From the NCBI GenBank assembly GCA_033032175.1, contig CM065309.1:3348001-3412000 (forward strand): a DNA stretch of 64,000 bases, given 5' to 3'. This document shows, piece by piece, positions 35,011-47,196 of this stretch. Numbering within the stretch: the stretch's first letter is position 1; each line of letters starts with the position of its first letter. A model generated the notes under the pieces. It had not been told where the DNA came from, ran no database searches, and saw only the letters and a list, made by a program, of their open reading frames with translations. The stretch comes from Saturnia japonica. Its lineage: Eukaryota > Arthropoda > Insecta > Lepidoptera > Saturniidae. A program made the translations under genes and the position numbers.

Positions 35011-35595
35011 TGTTGTAATAGCACTTACAATTAAGTGAATCTTTTAAACGGTTTCTAAATAACTTTAAAATTAATTCTTTAAAGACCTTTAGTATTTTGT
35101 TATAGATTTTACGTGCTATACAAAAAATACTTTTCCACATAAGAACAGTCCTAAGAGCTGCGAATACATAACTAAGAATAATCACGTCTGTTACTAGTAA
35201 CCAAATTTGAAAACCGCGGAAGTTATTGAGGGTTTCGCTGCACAAAAAGAAAAACCTCCAATATATAAAGAGACGGCAGTGTTAGGATCTTATATTTCTC
35301 AAAATGTGGTTTACAGCTATCAGTAGTTTTCAGCCTAAACATTGCCCTAACTTATCTGTGGGGTTGCCCTAGAAAATAACGCCATATCGTAATAAAAATG
35401 CCACGAGGCCATTGTATACAATAATTGTTGCATCTGTACTAACTGTTGGGGCTAGTGTATATATTATAACGCATACGAAGCACTGCTAATTATTTTACTT
35501 ACTTAAAGTTTCAATGTGTGTCTTCCAGTAAAGTTGTTTGTCTATTATTAAACCCAGAAACTTAGCTTTAGCTTAGCTTAGCACAATCAGTAGCT
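35003..35595 (-). pseudogene. LINE reverse-transcriptase tail fragment
   Basis: On the minus strand KFLGLIIDKQLYWKTHIETL near 35550 is the conserved block after the catalytic core. It is followed with frame changes by KPHFEKYKILTLPSLYILEV near 35290, and by VLMWKSIFCIARKIYNKIL and KVFKELILKLFRNRLKDSL near 35040-35130. The order fits the C-terminal region of a CR1/jockey-type polymerase. Stops and shifts are frequent and the 5' part is absent. Confidence 0.7.
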
Positions 35596-37359
35596 TGTAT
35601 TCTGATATTCTATAGTAGTGTGTAATATCTGTGTGTCTTTGCAATAGCTAGCTAGGCGGGCGGCGCGGGGGCGGGCATCAGAGAATACCCACCCTACCAC
35701 CATGCTATGGTTCCATCACAATATTTTTCTTCACCAAAAACTCAGCTATGGCTCGTTCTTGAGATGTGAAGTCACATCGGTCGACGCGATGTCCATACAT
35801 GCTACCATTGAGCCATCATATAGCAATAAGTCTTACAATAAACTTATGTTGTGGAACATAAAAGTTTTCTTTTTTTTAATTAATGGCAACTGTATCCTTG
35901 CACAATTCTGCCAAATCACGTATAAAGTATATATTAAAAATATCATACAGCCAAATTAGATGTTTTTATAATACATGTTTTGGTGTCATTTATATAAAAG
36001 CCGAAGCCATCTTCGTGTATATTATGTCACTTCAAGATCCCGCCAAAAACTGCACATGTTTAGTTGCAATCAAATTAAAATGTAATTCAATTTAATCTAT
36101 AGGTAAGATACTTACGCTACTTCTTCACATGTTTATTAACATTGGCTGGCACCTACTTAAAAAAAAAACAATAATAGTATCTCATTGTCCTAATAAATGA
36201 TGTGGCAGACGCATAGTTCGTAATAATATCAAATTGAGTTAAAAGAGATATTTTAAATTAAGTTGAAGTAAATAAATATTCTAATTGTAAAAACTAAATT
36301 TTCCAGGAGAGACAAAAATAATTTATTACCAAAAGAGAGTTATTGATGAAAATAATTTTACAAAACCTGAACGAAGTGTCCTCCGCCTACAAGACGATAT
36401 TATGGTATTATTCGAGTAAAATATATAATATTATAGCAGCATATATTGTATCTACACGTGAAACTTTTATGTAATCCATAATTTATTCCATATACTTTTT
36501 TATTGTGTAGCATTGTTCTTGGAAAAAATTAGGTCTTTAATATTCTGAAAATCGTTTTTTACATTTTCCATTGTATTTTTCTCCGATATCTTTAACATAC
36601 TTGATCAAGAGACACGACTACATGAAATTTTATTTTTCATGAATCTTTAGATGCATGAATGTATATAGTAACTGCCACGTTCAGAGAACGGTTAGTTATA
36701 TCAAATTTGTGGGTTATATTTTCCATGTTGTGTACCTCAGGTACATGGAATCTACCCGACAACATCACTGTAGGTAATATTATATGTGATGATGTACAGT
36801 ATAGGATAATACCATAACATATAAACAAAAGTAAGGCTTGAATATAATGGTTTTCGACTTTACAAAATATACATTCTAAGCTTTGTTACTCGAACAGTAT
36901 CGTAGTCGTGTCATACGTACGGTAAAATTTAATCATAGTAAAATTCGTAATTGCCTCTTACTCCGTAGTCAGTCGTGTTTCCTAGTATAAAAGTGTATGT
37001 TTTTGGTAATGAAATCCAATGTAAAGTTCATTGGGATTCTGCTAATTTTCTAAATATACATAGAAATAATTTTTAAAAAATCACAAGGGGTATATAGTTG
37101 GAGCTCTAAGTAACAAATATGCAACAAAACGCATATTATTTGGTGAGGACAGTGATTTATACAGAGAAACTATCGGTTACACTGTCCGACCTACGTATAG
37201 TGTGAACGAGCAGTAAAGAGATAAGATTATCACGCCAATATCCTCGTATTAGTAATGAATATTATTTGATATGAACTGGGAACCGATGAACGTTGATGCA
37301 GGCGATAGGGTGCGGGGGGAACGCGGGGAGAGCGCGGGCAATCGACAATAGGCGACAGA
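35596..37359. other. Unassigned AT-rich sequence
   Basis: A short GCGGGCGGCGCGGGGGCGGG run lies near 35660. Parts of 35870-36055 weakly resemble 37730-37880 (GGCAACTGTAT, AATTCTGCCAA and CCCGCCAAAAACT blocks), which may be a faint repeat family. No gene is supported. Confidence 0.35.
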
Positions 37360-37600
37360 TTTCAAGAAAAACAATGGGTTTTGAACAAACTGTCGGCGTT
37401 CATTGTGGTGCGGACCCATAAGTTACAGGCGCGTATGAACCGCGGCCGCGACGTTATGCGAAATAAAACGAACGCGCCGGAACAATGGCACCGGACAATA
37501 CGGTAGCCGAGATTTGCATATCGCGGATCGAGTCCCGCGCCGCCCGCGCCGCCCGCGCCGCCGCATCCAGCTTCCACCAGGGCTGTCCACCGACTCGTCT
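37360..37600. promoter_or_regulatory. GC-rich stretch with SOX and POU motifs
   Basis: Two exact AACAATGG sites (37370-37377 and 37481-37488), typical of SOX-factor binding, and one exact POU octamer ATTTGCAT (37512-37519) occur within 150 bp. They lie in a CpG-rich segment surrounded by AT-rich DNA, with a GCCGCC-type triplet repeat at 37540-37562. No coding exon is apparent on either strand. An enhancer or distal promoter role is inferred from motif clustering only. Confidence 0.35.
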
Positions 37601-38017
37601 GTCCTCTTCAGTCGGCACTAACGTCTGTTTCAAATCAAAACAAAATGCAAAAAATTATTAAATTAATTTAAATGAGTCATTACGCATTACTTACAATGTC
37701 ACAAAATAATTGTCTTTGTCTTATTATTTAATGACAACTGTATATTATATCAAAAATTCTGCCAACATCGAGTCAATATAATATTTTTCTAGTTATTGTG
37801 TGTATGTATAAATCATATATTCGTACGAATTACGAATACATACAGTGTAAGTCCCGCCAAAAACTTCTAAATAAATATCTTGTATATATAATATAAATAG
37901 ATATATTATGTATATTTATAAGAATTGCAGATGGGTAAATTATGTTACTCATAAAACTTACAACTGTTCAGTGTGCTTTCTGCACTGATCCCTGTCTAAC
38001 TGACATTTATAATACTA
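37601..38017. other. Unassigned AT-rich sequence
   Basis: The stretch is rich in TA steps (37880-37920). No feature is supported. Confidence 0.35.
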
Positions 38018-39081
38018 CTCTGTTAAAAAAGTACCGGGAAACGATCAATAATACACAAAATGTTATTTATTCATTAAAAATTTATTTTATCGCCTTCAAA
38101 GTATGCTCCTTTGGAAACGATACACTTATGCCAACAAATAATCCAATAATCAAAACATTTTTTAAATGCTTTTTCCGGAATTGAGTTTAGTTGTCGTCGC
38201 GAATATCCTCTTTTATGTCTTCTACCGAACAGAAACGGGTGTCACCAATTGTTAATTTGAGCTCAGGAAAAAGAAAGAAGTCGGCTGGAGCCATATCTGG
38301 TGAATAAGGTGATTGCACGATGATATTTGTTAAGTTTTTGGTCTAAAATTCGTTCACAATTGTGCCCTTGTGCGAAGGCGAATCCACGAATTTTCTTACC
38401 ACAAAACTGGCCTTTTCGGCGAATTTTCTCTCTTAAACAGCACATAACGCTCAAATAATATACTTTATTTGCCGCTTGACCTTCCGGTAAGAATTCCGGG
38501 TGCACAACACCGCGATAGTCAAAGAAAACAGTCAACATGACTTTGACTTTTGATTGAGTTTGGCGTGGTTTTATCGGTTTCGGTTCAGTTGGAATGCGCC
38601 ACTCCGAAGCTTGTTGATTAGTTTGCATGTCAAACTCGTAAACCCACGTCTCGTTACCAGTAACAATGCGTTTCAGGAATATTGGGTCGGAATTAACTCG
38701 TTCTAAAATGTCCTCAGCGATTTTTATGCGATTGAGTTTTTGTGGAGAATTTAGGTCTTTTGGGACTAGCCGAGCGGCAACAGGTTTCATACCCAAGTGA
38801 TTATTTCAAATGATACGAATCGACTCGTGAGATACAGAAAGTTCAGCGGTTATCTCTCTCAAACTTGAATGAGGATTTTTAGTGACTATTTCCTTCACTT
38901 TTGATCCTTATGATCAAACTAAAAACAGCACTGTATTTAATCTAAATAACGGAAGCAAATCAAACTCCGCGCCAAAATGAAAAACAGTTGTGCCAATCTA
39001 ACAACAACAAAAAAAAAAACACAACAAAGAATTCGGAACCATAACTAAATCATCCATTCCGGATACTTATGTGGCAGAATG
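38018..39081 (-). pseudogene. DD34D mariner with a mutated catalytic Asp
   Basis: TA at 38016-38017 and 39082-39083 flank diverged ends sharing AAGTA..CGGAA. The minus-strand frame 38796-38263 reads GMKPVAARLVPKDLN, then IVTGNETWVYEFD, where Asn replaces the first catalytic Asp, and SKVKVMLTVFFDYRGVVHPE. After a frameshift the DMAPADFFLF block with the third Asp is read from about 38300. The N-terminal helix-turn-helix is only partly present (SLREITAELSVSHESIRI near 38850) with a TGA after it. It differs in sequence from the other mariner families in the window. Confidence 0.82.
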
Positions 39082-40465
39082 TATAATATACGCTAATGAA
39101 AACTGAATAGATAACTAATATAAGTAATTAGCAAGTAAAAAATAAAAATAAAAGCTTATTATTCACTATTAATTGTTCGAAGTAATGAGCACAAACACTT
39201 TGATTATTTATAATTATTAATGTGTGGGTAACGCGTTCTGCACGTGTGTTGTGCAGTGTTGCCAGTATACCGTGTGGGTACTGTGAGCAGCTGGGGGCAG
39301 CTTGTGGCAGCCCTGCGCGTGCGCCTCACGACCGACCGCGACGCGACGTTCACCAATTGTTGTTTATTGTTGTGCACACGATATTGTCACTAGCTTTTGT
39401 TCTCTAACAAGAAATTTGTATTGCATTATATTTTTATACCTACCTAGGTAACTAGTAACCTTTCCTTGATTATATTGGGTATCATATCTACAATACCCAT
39501 ATCCTGCCGATGTAGAGATAATATAAAAATATTACAAAAGTATAAAACTGAAATGATGTATTTAAAACATAATAATTTATTTATAATCGGCAGATACTAA
39601 AAGTAATAGATCGGCTCGGCCCACCGCGGCATCGTACTCTATTGGAAACTGGAATGTGAATCTGGTTCGAGAGTTCTTATATACCGGTTCATAAGTAAGA
39701 CATCATTATCTATAATCATAATATTGAAAAATAAAAGGTTGAATAATATATAATCAACTAATAGCAGTTAATAGTATCGCACTCCTCGTGCGTTTTACAC
39801 TGTACATACACTGTACGTATACACTAATACAGCTGTTCACATTGTTTTCTATAATTCAATAGATTTTAAACCGGATAATTTGTATACATGACGTTAATTA
39901 GTTTCTTGAGAAGTGTCCATTAATTATGCGATTTGGTTTGACATTTTTTCTAAATCCTACTTCAGTGTAAATAAATAATCTGTGCATGATTGCATTGGAT
40001 TTACTTACAAAAAACCTTTAATTGAAGGTACTAGAGTACCTACTCCAGGCACAACGTAATCTAAAATCACTGTGACAAAATTGGTACAATTTTTTTTTTA
40101 ATTGGAATTATTAAAATTCCTAAAAGAATATTATTCATTTAAATTCAATCCATGGGCACTCATGAAAGGTCTCAAGAGTGACTGTGGAAACCAACATATC
40201 CAAGTGATTTTTAGTAAAATCATCTGCTTCGGCTGGCCGGTGCGTAGCGCGGTGTCTCAGGGTGACGCAGTGTTGGCAGTACAACCGGAGGACTGATGTG
40301 CTACTTTGTAGCGTTCGTTAGCCATATTTTAGTGGAGAAACATGTTGTTCTTAATTCAAACCACTTTTTTCTCAATTATACAGTTTCTTACGAAAAGAAA
40401 TTACGTGATAATAGGTCAGAGAAAAATTTTCTTCGCATTTTTATATGAAAACTGAAGACATTTTT
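39082..40465. other. Unassigned sequence
   Basis: A GC-richer stretch lies at 39220-39350. It shares short motifs such as GCAGTGTTG with 40265 but no clear repeat could be defined. No gene is supported. Confidence 0.35.
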
Positions 40466-41256
40466 TTCAAAGTTTATTTACAGTATATATATGCCGTTTT
40501 GTTCGATGACTTTCTGCCATTTTGTAGGTAGAGACATGATCCCGTTGCTCTAGAAACTTTGGGACTTCTGATCAAAAAAACGCGACAAATAGTTTTGGCA
40601 GTCCTTTCTTGATGTTAACCTTACAGAACCTAAAGAATTCTGAAGAGACCAAAACAGGTGAAAATCTGAAGGTGCAAGGTCAGGGCTATACGGTGGAAGC
40701 ACTAACAGCTCCCAGCCAAACTTTTTTAATTTTTTCTGAGTGGTAAAGATGTGTGTGGTCTAGCGTTATAGTGATGAAAGACGACACCCTTCTTGTTGAT
40801 CAATTCCGGCTGCTTTCTCTCAACTGCTTCCTTTAATCTCATCAGTTGTTGGCAGTAAAAATCCAAATCGATGGTTTTGTCAGGCAGTAAAAGTTCATAA
40901 TGAACAATGCCTTTCCAGTCCCACCATACACACAGCTTCACCTTATTTCGAGTTAGCCCAGGCTTAGCCACAGTCTATGAAGCCTGGCCGACCTTAGACC
41001 ATGACCTTTTTCGCACGTTCTTGTCGTACGTGATCCAATTTTCATTGCCAGTTATCAATCTCTTAAAAGACGGCTCGGTTTCATTACGTCTATTATAATG
41101 AATCGCAAATTAGTACACGGTTCATTAGGTTTCTTTCAGTGATCTCGTGTTTATAAGTTAGTGATATAATGTTTTTCGCTGCTTTAGTTGCATTTTTGCC
41201 TTTTTTGTAATAATATTTTTAAAATGTATCGAATTTCTTCATTAGATTCACTCATT
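40466..41256 (-). pseudogene. Mariner transposase with two catalytic Asp replaced
   Basis: The minus strand starts near 41255 (MSESNEEIRYILKILLQKRQ) but most of the DNA-binding half is deleted. The catalytic half reads LITGNENWITYDKN near 41040, where Asn is at the first Asp position, and KPGLTRNKVKLCVWWDWKG. FHHYNARPHT near 40750 has Tyr at the second Asp position. After a frameshift it continues PPYSPDLAPSDFHLF with the third Asp kept, and ends with LPTKWQKVIEQNG. Only one of three catalytic residues survives. Terminal repeats were not found. Confidence 0.82.
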
Positions 41257-42055
41257 TTTACAAAAAGAAAAACAAATGAAAAATAGCAGGAAACTACTTT
41301 CTTTTTATTTATTATTTTTAATGTAATTTAACCTTTTTAATGTTACCAAAACTAGCCAGATGCAAATAGTACAGCCAAAGAAATTTTATAACAAGTTTAT
41401 ACCTACGTTATGCGAAAACACTTTTTCCCCGACCTAATATTTACCGAGACGCCCACGTGAGTTTGGGTGAGATTTGGTTCGAACCCCTCCCTCGCCCCTA
41501 AATGTCTCACGTAATTAACGGATGCCCTTTTAGTAATATGTATAGGAAATGAAATTCTGAGGACATGTATCTACCACTCACACGCACATGTAGATCCTCT
41601 TCTTCGGGATACCCCGGCTGAGTTTGTGGCTTACGTCGCTGATCCTCTTAACAAGGCACTAGTCTACACTGGCACTAGGTTTTATTACGGTTTTCTAATT
41701 TTTGCCGAATTAATAATTTTTTTAACGCAGTTACGCTCAGAGCGGTTTGCAAGTTGCGAGATTTAAAGGTAATACGTTTTTGATAGAGTGCAGCACTTAT
41801 GTTCGATTAAAGTGTGTTCAGGTGGATTAGTGGACACTGGATAGATACATTCTATTTTATTAGTAACACTAATATAGAAAGAGATTTGTGCTGACATATA
41901 CCTAATGAAAATACTAAACATAATATAAAAACGTATCCTGTGCTTCAGTAAACATGTTCAACCATTCCACGTCGGTGCAGGCGTTACGCATTCTTTTAAA
42001 TTCTGCTATTAACATAAATACTAATTTACTATGGTTTCATAACGATGTTTGCCTT
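41257..42055. other. Unassigned sequence
   Basis: No element end, exon or RNA gene is supported in this stretch. Confidence 0.35.
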
Positions 42056-42580
42056 CCAAGCTTCCTTTTTTATGCCTAACGGCATAAATAGGCAGACGTC
42101 TCACCTGATGGTAAATGGTTACCGTCGCCTATTGATAAATGCAACACCAGGGGAGTTACAGCTATGTTATCAACCTTAGAGACCGTATATAAATCCCATT
42201 ATGGAAAGCTCTATGTAATTGCTCTGGGGGAAATCGTGTTGAGTAACCCATTCCACAGCCCTAGAGTACGTGACAGGAAGGTTCTTGAAGACCCTTACTG
42301 CTATAGCGTTTCGGCTTCGTTTTAAAGTGTGAGGATGAGCAGCGCCAACGGCGGAAGGTGCGAGTTTGGTTTGATGTGTAACAGGTCCTAAATAAACGAA
42401 CAAGTACATGTAGGCAGTAATGGAATTCCGTCAGGACCACTCGACTAGTAGACATCAAGGGAGAAGAGAATGCGCCGTATCGCTGTTCGCGTGATCCAAA
42501 CCGGCCGGCGCCCACTACAACATAAATATATATGATACTTTGTACCCGTGTGCTCCCCCTCCTCTGCTGAGACACTGTAC
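42056..42580 (-). pseudogene. LINE fragment with internal deletion and 3' tail
   Basis: On the minus strand SSGPDGIP near 42440, a reverse-transcriptase entry motif, is followed almost at once by the C-terminal tail. The tail reads AAHPHTLKRSRNAIAVRVFK, then NLPVTYSRAVEWVTQHDFP, so most of the polymerase has been deleted. The plus-strand 42070-42160 segment (GCATAAATAGGCAGACGTCT, ATGGTAAATGGTTACCGTCG, GCAACACCAGGGGAGTTACA) is of a type I know as the 3' untranslated end of a common lepidopteran LINE. The host clade is not resolved. Confidence 0.6.
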
Positions 42581-43374
42581 CTACTCCTTCTAAACAGTGA
42601 ATAACATGAAAATGATGATGCCATTAAACACTTGCATCTAGTCAATAAGACATGTAGAGGTGAGTTGAAGCGTTCGCGTTGCTCCGGGACATTATTACAG
42701 TATTATATAATATACCTACATACATAAAACAGTAAATTAAAAACTTGGATTTTACAATGTCACTATCTGCCACCATGAACCATTGTCCTAGGTAGCGTCG
42801 CGTGACTTGTGGCGTGTCGCGTGTCGCCTGACACCTGTCGCTTGTCGCCTGTCGCCTGTCGCCTCTCCTCAGAGATGGAGTATTGGTAGATCCGTGTAAC
42901 TCACAAAGATGCCCATTAGATATTCACGTCTTACAACCATCAACAGCCACAGCCGCGTCACTTCCCTTTAGTTGAAATAAATACAATTCCAATCAATAAT
43001 TATGATCACCAATCAAATAATGATAAAGATGGTGTGATGGTGACTTATCAATCTTCTGTCTAAAAATACCACCTGGTTCATACTAATACTATTCAAGTCG
43101 GTTTTCTTTGGTTTTTGCTACTTTGCGAATTTTTACTGCGATGTTTGGGCTTTTTTTAATACCTACACTGCTGCAAAATATACGAAACGGTTTCTTTTGC
43201 CGTATTGGGTTTTACCGTACAGACTTATAGTAAGAATAAACTGATATGTTTAAAATGTTAAATAGCATAAGAAAAACGCTTCGGTAAGCCGCAATGTGCC
43301 AGTTGCGCGAGAAGATGACCCTCAGGCGAAGCATTGTTGTCGGTGGTGTAGTGGCAAAATGTGTTAATCTATTG
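42581..43374. other. Unassigned sequence with a 7-bp minisatellite
   Basis: A TGTCGCC-type short tandem repeat occupies about 42794-42864 with imperfect units. The rest is AT-rich without supported features. Confidence 0.45.
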
Positions 43375-44328
43375 GAGCAAGGTCCGGAGAATATGGTAGG
43401 TGTCGGAATCACTTCAACCGCAGTTCTTCTGATTTAGCGCATGTCTGTTGGGAAGTATGAGGTCTAGCTTGTCCTGAAGCAGCAGTGGGCTGGAGAGATT
43501 GCCCAGTCTCGGTTGTTCAACAGCTAGCTTTTCCATCATAGTTTGCAATTGTTCACTATACAGATCTGCCGTTATCGTCTGGCCAGATCTTAGGAAGCTG
43601 TAGCGTATGATACCAGCACTGGGCCAGCAAACACTCACCAGTACCTTCTTCTGAGTCAACTTTCCAATTGCCAGACAAACTTTGCCATTTGCCAAACTTT
43701 CCAGCGTTTCCAATTGTCGTAAATAATCAATTTTTCGTCACCAGTAACAATACGATTCAAAATTCCTTCGTTATTGTGACGGTTGATTAATGTAACGCAG
43801 CACTCAATGCTTATTTGTTGGTGTGCTTCAGTCAATTCATACGGTACCCATTTCTCGAGATTTTTCACTTTGATTCAAGTGAATTAAAATTGTAACGTGG
43901 TTTGCGATGAATCCGCTTCCATGACCACCTTTAATTCTTCATTATCAACTAAGGTCTCCAGCCATCCATGGAGTTTATTTCGTAGGTCAAAATTTCCAGA
44001 ACGAAAACGTTGGAACCAAAAACGTTCCATTGTTTATTTATTTTACAGTAGCTTCCTCATAAACATAATGAATCCTTCGAGGTGTTTCTGCAGCGCTGAG
44101 GCCACGGTGGAACTCATATTCATAAATCACGCGACATTTTATGATAAGAACGATGTAAAAGCAAAATTAAATAGTGCGAGTAATAAATGAATTACTAAAT
44201 TCGAAACACAAATACGTAAGCCTAAATTTGAAATAAATTTAAATTTGGAATTCCTAACCAAACGACAGATATTTGAGATCAAATTGGCCAGTTCAGCAAA
44301 ACGACAATTTCATATGTAATAACTTAAT
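43375..44328 (-). pseudogene. Irritans-like mariner, 3'-truncated
   Basis: The right end shares the terminal sequence GACAATTTCATATGTAATAA with the mariner at 46031-47196, so they are one family. The minus strand reads YEFHRGLSAAETPRRIHYVY near 44100 and FWFQRFRSGNFDLRNKLHGW near 44010, so it keeps the part of the helix-turn-helix region missing in that copy. Then come VDNEELKVVMEADSSQTT, ILNRIVTGDEKLIIYDN with the first Asp, and LLLQD with the second. A one-base loss there shifts the frame, and PYSPDLAPID follows with the third Asp. The element stops near 43375 and its left terminal repeat is absent. Confidence 0.78.
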
Positions 44329-44356
44329 ATTATGCGATATAATATATCTCTAATAC

Positions 44357-44600
44357 TCCTATCACGTCATCATCATCATCATCATCATTTCAGCTGAAGG
44401 ACGTCCACTGCTGGATATAGGACTCCAGGTCGTCGGACTACCTTGTAGCGAGTCTGCACATGCTAGGATTTTCAGGTCGCAGTTGCCACTCAAGGACCCT
44501 TCGGTCCCAGATCATCAGTTCTACGACTCTAGCTATTCTTAGAGGTACGTCGCGTCGGTGACTTTGGTTGTCCTAGTGAATCTCCTTAATTCTGATTCGA
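44357..44600 (-). pseudogene. RTE LINE 3'-end fragment
   Basis: A CATCATCATCATCATCAT run at 44368-44388 is the short-repeat tail read in reverse. The adjacent AGGACGTCCACTGCTGGATA block is a standard RTE 3' sequence of Lepidoptera. On the minus strand DRIRIKEI and a VTDATYL-like segment near 44590-44540 match the RNEE/VTD region of the RTE protein found at 5391-6060. It is internally deleted and noncoding now. Confidence 0.65.
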
Positions 44601-44689
44601 TCACCCAAAACCTGTACTCATTTGTAATGTAGGATTTTATTGAATTATGCTAATAAAACTATTGATATTATGCATCGTCCATCTCATCA

Positions 44690-44775
44690 CACCTCACCTC
44701 ACCTCACCTCACCTCACCTCACCTCACCTCACCTCACCTCACCTTACCTCACCTCACCTCACCTCACCTCACCTC
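44690..44775. repeat. (CACCT)n microsatellite
   Basis: About 17 tandem CACCT units run here, with one unit reading CTTAC. It also explains the Ser/Pro/His/Leu-repeat open frame over it, which is not a gene. Confidence 0.95.
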
Positions 44776-45921
44776 GCATTGCCTACACTTGAAAGTATAA
44801 ATATGAAGCATAAAATACTGAACTTAACACTCCATTAAAGGTAATAAAATTATTAACGCACAAACACTTTTCTGTTTTGAAAAAGTTGATCAATCAGATT
44901 TTATTGTTGTAATCGCGAGCACGACTCTGTACTCCGATAGGTACGGTACACCCGTCAACTATTTATTATACAGATCTGACTTGTATTGATGTTTTGATTG
45001 CACTTAATAGTAGTTTCGTTTAATAAAAAAGTGTCCTTCCTATGAGGCGGAGGGCGGAGGGAGAAGAGGGGGGCACACGGCTCGGCACGCGACTACTTCG
45101 GGGTTCACTCCCGTCTATAGGATTCGTTCGTCCTCTGCGACTCTCGCTACATTTCGCTAAAAATTTATATAAAGGGATCTTTCTAATAACAAACATTAGG
45201 AGCCCGAGCGGAAAGCGGCAATCGCGGCCACGCGACCCGCTCCGTCCCGCTCCCTCCCGCTCCGACGACTTCTTTACGATAAAACATTGCGGAAGTTATG
45301 CTTCAAGGCTATTACGCACAGATCATTAAACTCCATTCTCCTCGACAAAGTGAAAAAGCAACTATATTTATTGCTGTACGCTTTGACAACCCTGTTCGCC
45401 TACTATGGTTCCAGAAAGTTCCCCTTGCGTCGCGTTATCTACCTTATGTACGTGTGTATAAGAGACGTTATTGATTGTGAGTTGTTGTAATGTGCAGGGT
45501 TATTTAGGGATGGTTGTCGTCTGCAAGAATAATCACGTGGAAAGCGATATTGTCATTATTTTATGACGTCTTCATCGCGGACGCCGCGCCGCGCTCGCTG
45601 GACAGGACGCGAAGGGCGCTGAGGGTGCAGTGGGCCCAGAGGACGCGAGTGAAGCGAGGGTTGCAGCAGGCTGAGGGCTACACCACACTCCCACTGAAAC
45701 GATATTATTGTATGATTTATATCATATCATATTTAATTTACCATCATAAGTAGGTATTAGGAAGTCCACTGCAAAATACATTATAGGTACCTACAAAGAA
45801 ACAACAACTAACTTTAAAAACAGCGTCCCGACACCGCGTGGATCCATCTGAATCATCTTTTGTTCAGTTATGTAAAATCTTACCCTCTAATCACTTTAAC
45901 AGAACCTACATTTATGTATAA
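44776..45921. other. Unassigned sequence with CpG-rich patches
   Basis: CpG-rich segments at 45040-45130, 45200-45280 and 45570-45680 hold open frames up to 95 codons without motifs. A TTTATATAAAG at about 45162 resembles a TATA box, but no exon can be attached to it. Confidence 0.3.
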
Positions 45922-46030
45922 CTAGCTATGCCCGCAGCTGCGCTCGCGTGGACTACAGAATGCCGTCGTGTCGCCGTCGCAATTCAGTCGGGCGCTACGG
46001 CGCACGCGCGGGCCGCTTCCGGTTATATTA

Positions 46031-47196
46031 TGTCTTTACCTATGAAATTGCCGTTTTGTATGAAAAATTTTAAACGAATTTTTTTCATGTATTTTTTATT
46101 TCTATTAATCGAAGTAATCACCCATGCAATCAATGCATCTTTGCCAGCGCAGTGGCAGTTTATTGATGCCCTTCTTAATGAAATCAGCTGGACGGGAGGC
46201 AACAAATTCTTCAAAGGCATTTTGTACTGCCTCTCGGGTATTGAATTTTTTTCCCACCAAGCAGTTATCCAAATTCTGAAAAAAGCAGTAGTCTGTAGGC
46301 GCAAGGTCTGGTGAGTAGGGCGGGTGACGGAGAACTTCCAACCCCAGTTCTTGCAACTTGGAGACCGTCTGCTGTGCAGTATGAGGTCGCGCGTTGTCGT
46401 GCAGGAGCAGCGGAGACGAGCGATTGACCAATGCTGGTTGGAGATGTGCCAGCTTCTCCATCATTATGTTCAGTTCTTCACAGTACACATCTGCAGTAAT
46501 CTACACCCCGTTTGGTAAGAAGCTGTGATGAATCACACCGGCGCTAGACCACCAAACAGTGACCATCACTTTTCTAGGAGTAAGTTTTCGTTTAGGGCAT
46601 TTTTTAGGTGCTGGACCAGGATCCAACCAACTTGCTGAGCGCTTGCGGTTATCAAACAGAATCCATTTTTCATCGCAGGTAACAATGCGGTTCAAAATTC
46701 CTTCATTTGTATGTCTGTTGAGCAGTGCAAGGCATGTCTCGACGCGTACTTCGCGCTGGCGATCATTGAGTTCGTGGGTCACCTATTTGTCAAGCTTTTT
46801 TAACTTTCCAATTTGACGCAAATGGACCAATATTGTTTTGACGCTAACGTCGAAAGCTGCTGCTAATTCAGCCGTTGATTGTGTATCATCAGCTTCCACA
46901 ATCGCCTTTAATTCGTCGTTGTCGTCGTTGATGTTACGTGCCGCTTGTGCCGCGTTGCTGCTACGACGGTACTCATATTCCATAATTACTCGAATTTTTA
47001 ACGTATCCATGATGACAAAAAAAAATGAAATGCGATGAAAATGTAACACTAATCAATAAACAAATGACTACTTTTGGAAAAAGAAATCCATGTTTTTAAA
47101 ATAAATTTAATTTGAAATTAGAATTCTTAGCCAAAAAAAATGATTTTGATTTGACATGGCCAGTACTGCAGAATGGCAATTTCATAGGTAAAGACC
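46031..47196 (-). mobile_element. DD34D mariner (irritans-like) inserted in a Helitron-like repeat
   Basis: The ends are inverted repeats of about 28 bp sharing GTCTTTACCTATGAAATTGC, flanked by TA at 46029-46030 and 47197-47198. It is 1166 bp long. Uninterrupted relatives of the target are present at 3022-3527 and 59763-60130. Confidence 0.92.
46105..47010 (-). pseudogene. Mariner transposase, one frame with two stops and a short N-terminus
   Basis: The likely start is the ATG at 47010 (MDTLKIRVIMEYEYRRSSNA). The reading stays in one frame to 46105 with only two stops: TAG at 46785-46783, where related enzymes have Trp, and TAG at 46503-46501. All three catalytic residues are kept: IVTCDEKWIL, LLLHDNARPHTAQ and SPDLAPTDYCFF, with 34 residues between the last two Asp. 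About 45 residues are missing between AARNIN and DDNDELKAIVE, which removes the second part of the first DNA-binding motif that the related copy at 43375-44328 retains. Length is about 300 codons against about 345 for the family. Confidence 0.88.

Noticed and set aside
44690..44775. Telomere-like repeat
   Set aside because: Insect telomeres are TTAGG; this is CACCT/AGGTG with only one CTTAC variant unit.
44647..44838. Open frame of 63 codons with a Leu-Thr-Ser-Pro-His repeat
   Set aside because: It is the translation of the CACCT microsatellite and has no other support.
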